The position numbers and the translations under genes were made by a program. This document shows positions 55,262-62,203 of a stretch of DNA of 64,000 bases, piece after piece. Where the stretch lies: contig NZ_STGM01000008.1 in assembly GCF_004854025.1 (NCBI RefSeq), forward strand, positions 1-64,000, given 5' to 3'. How positions within the stretch are numbered: the first letter of the stretch is position 1; each line of letters begins with the position of its first letter. Source of the DNA: Microbacterium hydrothermale. Its GTDB lineage: Bacteria > Actinomycetota > Actinomycetes > Actinomycetales > Microbacteriaceae. The notes under the pieces were generated by a model. That model had not been told where the DNA came from. It worked only from the letters and a program-made list of their open reading frames with translations, and ran no database searches.

Positions 55262-57100
55262 ATGCCCGCCACCCGCCGACCGCAGCTGCGCCGGTGGAAC
55301 GCCCTCCCCGCCCTCGTGCGCGACGCGCCCCCGCGGGTGCTCCTGATCGTCGGCGTCGTCGTGGTGGTGCTCGGTGCGCTGATCCTCTCGCGCCCGCTCA
55401 CGTCCCTCGTGCTCCTGGGCGTGTACGTGGGCGCGAGCGCCGTGGTCATGGGCATCCTCGAGCTCGTCGGTCGCCCCGCGAGCTGGTGGGCCCGCTCGGT
55501 GTCGGCGGCGTGGATCATCGCGGGCATCGCCGTGCTCGTCTGGCTGGGCCGCAGCCTCGAGCTGCTGCCGCCGGTGCTCGCCGTGCTGCTCGTGATCGGC
55601 GGTCTCGCGTCGATCGGGCGCGCGGTCAGTCGCGGAGGGGTCAGCGCTCGCGTGCTCGCCCTCTCGTGGGGCGTGGCCCAGGTGGCGTTCGGCGTGCTCT
55701 CCTTCACCTGGCCGGATGTCACGGTGCTCGTGCTGGCCGTCGTCTTCGGTGTGCGCACGATCGTGTTCGGTCTCGGGGTGCTCGGGCGCGGGGTCGCCGG
55801 CATCCGTCGTCCGCGGCCGCGAACGGAGCCCTTCGACGCGCAGCGCGCGGTGCGGCGGCGGCGCGTGCGCGCGGGGTGGGCGGCCGCCGGTCGCTACGCC
55901 CTCTCGCTCGTGCTGGTGGCCACCGCGGCGGGCGGATGGTGGCTCAACGACTGGCTCGACGCGGGCGCGCCCGTCGTGGATGCGTTCTACGACCCGCCGG
56001 CGCAGGTGCCCAGCGGGCACGGCCGGCTCATCCGCTCCGACGCCTACCTCGGACGCCTCCCCGAGAACGGCGACGTCTCGCGCATTCTCTACACCACACG
56101 GGATGCCGAGAACCGACCGGCCGTGGCCAGCGCGCTCGTGATCGTGCCGAAGGATCCCCCCGCGGGTCCGCGCCCGGTCATCGTCTGGAACCACGGCACG
56201 ACCGGCGTCGCCCAGGGGTGCGCGCCGAGCCTGCGCGACGCCTCCGCGACCAAGTGGTCGATCCCCGCGCTCGAGCAGGCGCTCAAGGCCGGGTGGGTCG
56301 TCGTCGCCTCGGACTTCTCGGGACAGGGCGCCCCCGGCGCCTACCCGTACCTCATCGGGGAGGGCGAGGCCCGATCGTCCCTCGACGCCGTGCTGGCCAC
56401 GAGCGAGCTGCGCACCGACCTCACGCTCTCGCCCGACACCGTCGTGTGGGGGCACTCGCAGGGCGGCCACGCGGCGCTGTGGACCACGGCGATCGCGAAG
56501 GACTACGCCCCGGGCCTCGACGTGCTCGGCACCGCGGTGGTCGCCCCGGTCGCCGATCCGCCCGCTCTCGCCCGCGAACTGCTCTCGGGACCGCCGAACG
56601 CGATGCTGTCGGTGATCACGTCGTGGGTGCTCGTGCCGTACTCCGAGACCTACGCCGACGTGCACCTCGACGACTACATCGCCGAGGGGTCGCGCTCGAT
56701 CGTGCTCGAGATGACCCAGCGGTGCCCGAGCGAACCGGGCGTCGTGGTCTCGGTGCTCACCGCGCTGGGCGTGTCGGAGGACCGGCCGCTGTACAGCGCC
56801 GATCTGACGTCGGGAGCGCTCGGCCGCCGTCTCGCCGAGAACGCCATGACCGCGCCGCTGGGCACGCCCATGCTCGTCGCGTGGGGCGCCGACGACGAGG
56901 TCATCCCGCCGACGCTGCAGCGCGACTACGTGCAGAAGCTGTGCGCGGAGGGGCAGCCGGTGCGCTGGGCCACCTACGCCGGTTACGACCACCTGCGCCC
57001 GATCCTGCCGAAGTCGCGCTTCCTCCCCGTGCTCTACACGTGGACGAAGAACCTGATCGACCGCACGGACCAGGTCGTGAACGGCTGCGGGCTGCGCTGA
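55262..57100 (+). CDS. Membrane protein fused to a secretory-lipase-type alpha/beta hydrolase
   Basis: 612 residues: residues 1-180 have about six hydrophobic segments of HdeD (DUF308) type (LLIVGVVVVVLGALILSRPL, VWLGRSLELLPPVLAVLLVI); a seventh helix follows near 205-222 (ALSLVLVATAAGGWWLN); residues 250-612 are a hydrolase of the secretory lipase (LIP) family with the nucleophile elbow VVWGHSQGGHAAL (about S403), GADDEVIPP for the Asp and YAGYDHLRPILP for the His. The hydrolase would face outside. LIP proteins are normally secreted with a plain signal peptide, so the HdeD fusion is unusual. Substrate unknown. Confidence 0.85.
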   Translation: MPATRRPQLRRWNALPALVRDAPPRVLLIVGVVVVVLGALILSRPLTSLVLLGVYVGASAVVMGILELVGRPASWWARSVSAAWIIAGIAVLVWLGRSLELLPPVLAVLLVIGGLASIGRAVSRGGVSARVLALSWGVAQVAFGVLSFTWPDVTVLVLAVVFGVRTIVFGLGVLGRGVAGIRRPRPRTEPFDAQRAVRRRRVRAGWAAAGRYALSLVLVATAAGGWWLNDWLDAGAPVVDAFYDPPAQVPSGHGRLIRSDAYLGRLPENGDVSRILYTTRDAENRPAVASALVIVPKDPPAGPRPVIVWNHGTTGVAQGCAPSLRDASATKWSIPALEQALKAGWVVVASDFSGQGAPGAYPYLIGEGEARSSLDAVLATSELRTDLTLSPDTVVWGHSQGGHAALWTTAIAKDYAPGLDVLGTAVVAPVADPPALARELLSGPPNAMLSVITSWVLVPYSETYADVHLDDYIAEGSRSIVLEMTQRCPSEPGVVVSVLTALGVSEDRPLYSADLTSGALGRRLAENAMTAPLGTPMLVAWGADDEVIPPTLQRDYVQKLCAEGQPVRWATYAGYDHLRPILPKSRFLPVLYTWTKNLIDRTDQVVNGCGLR

Positions 57101-57176
57101 CGCGTCGGGGAGCGTCCGAGGCGGTTCCGCCCGTGCGGCGAACGGGTGAAGATCATGTGTCGGCCCGGATGCCGTC

Positions 57177-57206
57177 TTGGCAGGCGGAGGGGGTTCTGAT
57201 TACGGT
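57177..57206 (+). promoter_or_regulatory. Promoter of glgP (TTGGCA / TACGGT)
   Basis: TTGGCA (57177-57182), 18-base spacer, TACGGT (57201-57206), which ends six bases before GTG 57213. Another leaderless layout and the second -35 box in this window that begins with a false TTG start. Confidence 0.65.
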
Positions 57207-57212
57207 CGGAGG

Positions 57213-59708
57213 GTGCCCGAGAACACCCCTGAGCTGCGCCCCACTCACCCCCTGGCTCTCGCGCCCGTCGTCGCCCCCGCGGCATCCGTCGACGGCTTCG
57301 CGAAGCAGTTCCTGCAGAACCTGAACTTCGACCAGGGGGTGACGCTGTCGAACTCCGACGTCAACGACCAGTACCTGGCCCTGGCGTACACGGTCCGCGA
57401 CTACCTCATGGCGCGCTGGTTCGACGATCGCGCCCAGCAGAAGGCCCAGCAGAACAAGACCGTCTGCTACCTCTCGGCCGAGTACCTGCTCGGTCGTCAG
57501 CTCGACAACAACCTCCTCGCCGCGCGCCTGACCGACATCGCCACCGAGGCGCTCGCGCAGTGCGGCATCGACATCGACGACCTCCGCGCGGTCGAGATCG
57601 AGCCGGGCCTGGGCAACGGCGGCCTCGGACGCCTGGCCGCCTGCTTCGTCGACTCGCTCGCGACCATGAGCATCCCGGCGATCGGCTACGGCATCCGCTA
57701 CGAGTACGGCATCTTCCGTCAGGCCTTCGCCGACGGACAGCAGGTCGAGCAGCCCGACGCGTGGCTGCGCATGGGCTCGCCCTGGGATTTCGCCCACCCC
57801 GAGGCCGCGCAGACGATCTCGTTCGCCGGAACCACCGAGACCTACGACGACGAGGGCGTCGAGCGCACCCGCTGGGTCCCCGAGTGGAACGTGCTCGCGG
57901 TGCCGTACAACATGATGGTCCCCGGCTACCACAACGGCCGCGTGAACACCCTGCGCCTGTGGCGCGCGGTGGCCACCAACGCCTTCGACCTGCACACCTT
58001 CAACTCCGGCGACTACGTCGAGTCGGTGCGCGCGCAGACCTTCGCCGAGAACATCTCCAAGGTGCTCTACCCCGAGGACTCCACCCCCCAGGGCAAGGAG
58101 CTGCGCCTGCAGCAGCAGTACTTCTTCGTCGCGGCATCCATCGCCGACTTCATCGAGAACGTCCTGCCCGACGACTTCGACCTCGAGAAGCTCCCCGAGC
58201 GCGTGATCTTCCAGCTCAACGACACGCACCCCGTCATCGGCGTGCCGGAGCTCATGCGCGTGCTCGTCGACGAGAAGAAGCTCGAGTGGGATGCCGCGTG
58301 GGCCATCACCCAGAAGTGCTTCGCGTACACGTGCCACACGCTGCTGCCCGAGGCGCTCGAGGTCTGGTCGGTCGACCTGCTCGGTCGGCTCCTTCCGCGT
58401 CACCTCGAGATCATCTACCGCATCAACGACGAGTTCCTGCTCGAGGTGCGCGAGCGCTTCGGCGACGACGAGATGCTCATCCGCAACATGTCGATCATCG
58501 GGGAGCACCCGTTCCGTTCGGTGCGCATGGCGTATCTCGCGACCGTCGCCGGCTCCAAGGTCAACGGCGTCGCGGAGCTGCACTCGCAGCTGCTGCGCGA
58601 CAACGTGCTGAAGGACTTCGCCACGATGTGGCCCGACAAGTTCACCAACGTCACGAACGGCGTCACGCCGCGCCGCTTCCTGCGCTTGGCGAACCCCGAC
58701 CTCTCCGCCCTCATCACCGAAGCCCTCGGTGCGGGCTGGACCGTCGACCTCGAGCGCCTGCGCGGCCTGGAGGCCCTCGCCGACGACAGCGACTTCCGCG
58801 AGCGGTTCGCCGCGGTCAAGGCCGCCAACAAGCGCCGCTTCGCCCGCGTGCTCGAGGCGCGCGGAGACCAGCCGCTCGACGACGGCCACATGCTCGACGT
58901 GATGATCAAGCGCCTCCACGAGTACAAGCGGCAGACGCTGAAGGTGCTGCACATCGTCAGCACCTACGAGGGCATCGTCTCGGGTCGCCTCGACGTCGAC
59001 ACCGTGCAGCCGCGCACGTTCCTCTTCGGCGCCAAGGCCGCCCCCGGTTACGGCATGGCCAAGCGCATCATCCACCTCATCAACGCCGTCGGCGAGGTCG
59101 TGAGCGCCGACGAGCGCGTCAAGGGCAAGCTGAAGGTGCTGTACCCGGCGAACTACAACGTGACCCTCGCCGAGAGCATCATCCCCGCCGCCGACCTGTC
59201 GGAGCAGATCTCGCTCGCCGGCAAGGAGGCCTCCGGAACCGGCAACATGAAGCTCGCCCTCAACGGCGCCCTCACCATCGGCACCGACGACGGGGCGAAC
59301 GTCGAGATCCGTCAGCTCGTCGGCGACGACAACTTCTTCCTCTTCGGCATGAGCGAGCCCGAGGTCGAGGCGCTGTGGGCCGAGGGCTACCGCCCCGCCG
59401 ACTTCTACCAGGCCGACGACGAGTTGCGCCGCGCGATCGACCTGATCGCGTCGGGGGCGTTCTCGGGCGGCGACCGCACGGTGTTCGAGCCCCTCGTGTC
59501 GAACCTGCTGTACGACGACCGCTTCATGGCGCTCGCCGACTTCCGCTCGTACCTCGACGCGCAGGACCGCGTTGACGCCGCCTACGCCGACCAGGACGCG
59601 TGGGTGCGCTCGGCGATCCTCAACGTGGCCCGCAGCGGATACTTCTCCTCCGACCGCGCGATGCGCGACTACCTCGACCGCATCTGGCACGCCACCCCGG
59701 TGAGCTGA
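57213..59708 (+). CDS. glgP: Glycogen/starch phosphorylase
   Basis: Phosphorolysis of glycogen to glucose 1-phosphate. 831 residues with the family pattern: CYLSAEYLLGRQLDNNLL, EIEPGLGNGGLGRLAACFVD, YGIRYEYGIFRQAFADG, PVPFGGT-type segments, RIHEYKRQ equivalent IKRLHEYKRQTLKVLHIV, FGAKAAPGYGMAKRIIHLIN and the PLP lysine in ASGTGNMKLALNGALTIGT. GTG 57213 is chosen over the TTG 57177 because that TTG lies in the -35 box. No glgB or glgX adjacent. Confidence 0.95.
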   Translation: MPENTPELRPTHPLALAPVVAPAASVDGFAKQFLQNLNFDQGVTLSNSDVNDQYLALAYTVRDYLMARWFDDRAQQKAQQNKTVCYLSAEYLLGRQLDNNLLAARLTDIATEALAQCGIDIDDLRAVEIEPGLGNGGLGRLAACFVDSLATMSIPAIGYGIRYEYGIFRQAFADGQQVEQPDAWLRMGSPWDFAHPEAAQTISFAGTTETYDDEGVERTRWVPEWNVLAVPYNMMVPGYHNGRVNTLRLWRAVATNAFDLHTFNSGDYVESVRAQTFAENISKVLYPEDSTPQGKELRLQQQYFFVAASIADFIENVLPDDFDLEKLPERVIFQLNDTHPVIGVPELMRVLVDEKKLEWDAAWAITQKCFAYTCHTLLPEALEVWSVDLLGRLLPRHLEIIYRINDEFLLEVRERFGDDEMLIRNMSIIGEHPFRSVRMAYLATVAGSKVNGVAELHSQLLRDNVLKDFATMWPDKFTNVTNGVTPRRFLRLANPDLSALITEALGAGWTVDLERLRGLEALADDSDFRERFAAVKAANKRRFARVLEARGDQPLDDGHMLDVMIKRLHEYKRQTLKVLHIVSTYEGIVSGRLDVDTVQPRTFLFGAKAAPGYGMAKRIIHLINAVGEVVSADERVKGKLKVLYPANYNVTLAESIIPAADLSEQISLAGKEASGTGNMKLALNGALTIGTDDGANVEIRQLVGDDNFFLFGMSEPEVEALWAEGYRPADFYQADDELRRAIDLIASGAFSGGDRTVFEPLVSNLLYDDRFMALADFRSYLDAQDRVDAAYADQDAWVRSAILNVARSGYFSSDRAMRDYLDRIWHATPVS

Positions 59709-59716
59709 CGCGGCCT

Positions 59717-59761
59717 GCGGATGCCGCGACCCGGGCGCTCGCCCGAGGTCGCGGCATCCGT
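59717..59761 (+). terminator. Terminator hairpin of glgP
   Basis: GCGGATGCCGCGACC (59717-59731) pairs with GGTCGCGGCATCCGT (59747-59761) and CGGGC with GCCCG around a GCTC loop, nine bases after the stop. A weak T tract (CGTTCC) follows. The stem carries GGATGCC on one arm and its complement on the other. Confidence 0.75.
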
Positions 59762-59826
59762 CGTTCCGCCGGTGGGGGCGGGGCGGGCGCGGGATGCGGG
59801 GCGGTGGCGCGCGTTGCGGGTGCATA

Positions 59827-59910
59827 ACGCAGGAGATCCGGATGCCGCGCGGCCCGCGCCCCGCGGAACCGCGCGGTCGTCGTGGCGTTCGGTGCCCGGA
59901 TCTCCTGCGT
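59827..59910. repeat. Intergenic hairpin element E3
   Basis: Arms ACGCAGGAGATCCGG (59827-59841) and CCGGATCTCCTGCGT (59896-59910) are a perfect 15-bp inverted repeat with a 54-base GC-rich spacer. Same core as E1, E2 and E4. The remaining bases to 60015 show no gene. Confidence 0.85.
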
Positions 59911-60015
59911 CCTGCCCGCGCGCTGGCGGGAAGGCTGCGAAGGGTGGCCGCCGTGCGTCTGGTCGACGAGCGCGGGTTCCGCGAGAGTGGGGGTCCACCC
60001 GATCCCGGAGGCCCC

Positions 60016-60618
60016 GTGCGCATCAGCGACTTCCCCGTGCCCGACACCCTCGCCGCCCGCGGCGCCCTCGCGCTGGCGCAGCAGTACCAGTCGCCCGCGA
60101 TCACGGCGCACGTGCTGCGGTCGTGGCTGTGGGCCGAGGCGTTCGCGGTGGTCGACGGCATCCGGGGCATCGACCACGAGCTGCTGTACGTCGCGGCGGT
60201 GCTGCACGACATCGGCACGGTGACGGAGTTCGACAACCACACGATCTCGTACGAGCACGCCGGCGGTCACGTCGGCGTCGCGCTGACCGCGGGCGCGGGC
60301 TGGGAGCAGCCCCGGCGCGAACGCGTGCTCGAGGTGGTCGTGCGGCACAACTGGCCGGGCGTGGATCCGAGAGAGGATGCCGAGGGGTACCTGCTCGAGA
60401 TCGCGACGGGCCTCGACATCTCGGGGTCCCGCCCCGACGCGCTGCCCGAGGACTTCCGCCGCGAGGTGCTTGCCGTCCACCCGCGCGGCGCCCTCGCCGA
60501 GGAGTTCGGCGCGTGCGTGCGCGATCAGGCCGCCCGCAAGCCCGACACCGCCGCGCGGCGCCTGGTCGACGGGGGAGTGGTGGCCAAGCTCGCCGCGAAT
60601 CCGCTCGAGCGTCTCTGA
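60016..60618 (+). CDS. HD-domain protein (cyanamide hydratase-like)
   Basis: 200 residues, a metal-dependent HD-superfamily hydrolase similar to fungal and bacterial cyanamide hydratase (DDI2/3) proteins. The HD pair is in AVLHDIGTVTEFDN and the N-terminal His in AHVLRSWLWAEAF. VVRHNWPGVDPREDAEGYLL adds the later metal ligand region. GTG 60016 has GGAG six bases upstream; longer upstream frames run into the E3 hairpin and are rejected. Biological substrate unknown. Confidence 0.82.
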   Translation: MRISDFPVPDTLAARGALALAQQYQSPAITAHVLRSWLWAEAFAVVDGIRGIDHELLYVAAVLHDIGTVTEFDNHTISYEHAGGHVGVALTAGAGWEQPRRERVLEVVVRHNWPGVDPREDAEGYLLEIATGLDISGSRPDALPEDFRREVLAVHPRGALAEEFGACVRDQAARKPDTAARRLVDGGVVAKLAANPLERL

Positions 60619-60643
60619 GGGCGGTGGAGCCGGATCGACACAG

Positions 60644-60712
60644 CGCAGGAGATCCGGCGTCCGAGGCCTCCGGTTCTCGTGCGATGCGCCATTTCGCCCG
60701 GATCCTCCTGCG
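60644..60712. repeat. Intergenic hairpin element E4
   Basis: CGCAGGAGATCCGG (60644-60657) is inverted as CCGGATCCTCCTGCG (60698-60712) with one extra base. It lies between the HD gene and the nusA promoter. Same core as E1-E3. Confidence 0.75.
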
Positions 60713-60772
60713 TCGTGTTGCCGTACGCGAGGGGTCCGACGTTCCACGGGTCGCGAGCCGGGTGGCATCCCG

Positions 60773-60834
60773 GGTATCGTAGGAGGGTTGTCGGCGCCGG
60801 TCGCGCCGACGAAAGCTGAACAACGGAGGGCCTT
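60773..60834 (+). promoter_or_regulatory. nusA promoter and leader
   Basis: TATCGT near 60774-60779 is a -10 candidate about 55 bases before nusA; the leader can form GTCGGCG/CGCCGAC. CAACGGAGGG is the ribosome binding site. The gene rimP, usually directly before nusA, is not here. Confidence 0.45.
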
Positions 60835-61824
60835 GTGGACATCGATCTCGCACTTCTGAAGACGATCGAACGCGAGAAGGAGATCCCCTTCGACGAACTC
60901 GCGCGCATCATCGAGCAGGCGATCCTGACCGCCTACGCCAAGCACATCTCGTCCGAGGGCGAGATCCCGGCGGGCGCCCGCGCCTCGCTCGATCGCAAGA
61001 CCGGTCACGTGGGCATCTTCACCCCCGTCACCGACGACGAGGGCGCCGTCATCGGCGAAGAGGAGCAGGCTCCCGACGACTTCGGCCGCATCGCCGCCTT
61101 CGCGGCCAAGCAGGTCATCAGCCAGCGTCTGCGCGATATCGCTGACGACGCGGTGCTGGGCGAGTTCCGCGGCAAGGAGGGCGACATCGTCGCCGGCGTC
61201 GTGCAGCAGGGACCCAACCCCCGCATGGTGCACGTCGACCTCGGCACGGTCGAGGCGATCCTCCCGCCCGAGGAGCAGGTGCCGGGCGAGACCTACCCGC
61301 ACGGCTCCCGCCTGCGCGTGTACGTCACCAGCGTGGCCAAGGGCAACAAGGGTCCGCAGATCACCGTGTCGCGCACGCACCCGGGCCTGGTCCGCAAGCT
61401 CTTCGCCCTCGAGGTGCCCGAGATCGCCGCGGGTCTCGTCGAGATCGTCTCGCTCGCCCGCGAGGCCGGGCACCGCTCCAAGATCGCCGTCAAGGCCAAC
61501 GACCCGACGGTGAACGCCAAGGGCGCCTGCATCGGAGAGCTCGGCCGCCGCGTGCGCGCGGTCACCGAGGAGCTCGCCGGCGAGAAGATCGACATCATCG
61601 ACTACGACGCCGAGCTGCCCCGTTTCGTGGCGAACGCCCTGTCGCCGGCGAAGGTGACGTCGTCGTTCGTGCTCGACGCGTCGACCAAGGCCGTGCGCGC
61701 CCTGGTGCCCGACTACCAGCTGTCGCTCGCGATCGGCAAGGAGGGTCAGAACGCCCGCCTCGCCGCCAAGCTGACCGGCGCCAAGATCGACATCCAGCCC
61801 GACAGCATCCTCGAAGACAACTGA
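60835..61824 (+). CDS. nusA: Transcription termination/antitermination factor NusA
   Basis: RNA polymerase-associated factor for pausing and antitermination, 329 residues, the short actinobacterial form without the C-terminal AR domains of E. coli. N-terminal domain starts MDIDLALLKTIEREKEIPFD, S1 domain is AVLGEFRGKEGDIVAGVVQQ to VDLGTVEAILPPEEQV, and two KH domains follow (SRTHPGLVRKLFALEVPEI, GEKIDIIDYDAELPRFVANA, LSLAIGKEGQNARLAAKLTG). GTG start with GGAGGG upstream. Confidence 0.96.
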   Translation: MDIDLALLKTIEREKEIPFDELARIIEQAILTAYAKHISSEGEIPAGARASLDRKTGHVGIFTPVTDDEGAVIGEEEQAPDDFGRIAAFAAKQVISQRLRDIADDAVLGEFRGKEGDIVAGVVQQGPNPRMVHVDLGTVEAILPPEEQVPGETYPHGSRLRVYVTSVAKGNKGPQITVSRTHPGLVRKLFALEVPEIAAGLVEIVSLAREAGHRSKIAVKANDPTVNAKGACIGELGRRVRAVTEELAGEKIDIIDYDAELPRFVANALSPAKVTSSFVLDASTKAVRALVPDYQLSLAIGKEGQNARLAAKLTGAKIDIQPDSILEDN

Positions 61825-61858
61825 CCGTCAGATCGTCCGGGCGATCGCGAGGTGTAGG

Positions 61859-62110
61859 ATGGAACCCGTACGAACGTGCGTCGGATGCCGCGCACGCGCC
61901 CCCCGATCCTCGCTTCTGCGTGTGGTCGCCGACGGATCGGTCCTCGTCGCAGACGAGCGAGCGGTGCTGCCGGGCCGGGGAGCGTGGGTGCACGAGACGG
62001 ACGCGTGCGTGAGCAAAGCGCTCGCGCGTCGCGCCTTCGTACGAGCATTGCGTGTGTCAGGCCCGCTTGACACGCAGACCTTCGAATCAACCCTCCAGCG
62101 AAAAGGCTGA
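61859..62110 (+). CDS. YlxR-family RNA-binding protein
   Basis: 83 residues of the YlxR (DUF448/RnpM) family, encoded between nusA and infB in most Gram-positive bacteria. The signature is VRTCVGCRARAPRSSLLRVV at the N-terminus with the two cysteines, then VLPGRGAWVHETDACVSKAL. ATG overlaps a TAGGAT-like hexamer, so it is probably read from the nusA transcript. Short enough to escape simple annotation. Confidence 0.92.
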   Translation: MEPVRTCVGCRARAPRSSLLRVVADGSVLVADERAVLPGRGAWVHETDACVSKALARRAFVRALRVSGPLDTQTFESTLQRKG

Positions 62111-62170
62111 ACGGCTATGGACACGAAGTGAACGGCTCGAAATGAGACCCGTCCGCAACTAGCGGTCTGC

Positions 62171-62197
62171 CCTGTCCGGGGTAGGCCCTCAGACAGG
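62171..62197 (+). promoter_or_regulatory. Hairpin overlapping the infB ribosome binding site
   Basis: CCTGTC (62171-62176) pairs with GACAGG (62192-62197) just before the infB GTG; AGGAGA of the ribosome binding site begins inside the right arm. It could modulate infB translation. Confidence 0.45.
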
Positions 62198-62203
62198 AGA
62201 ATT

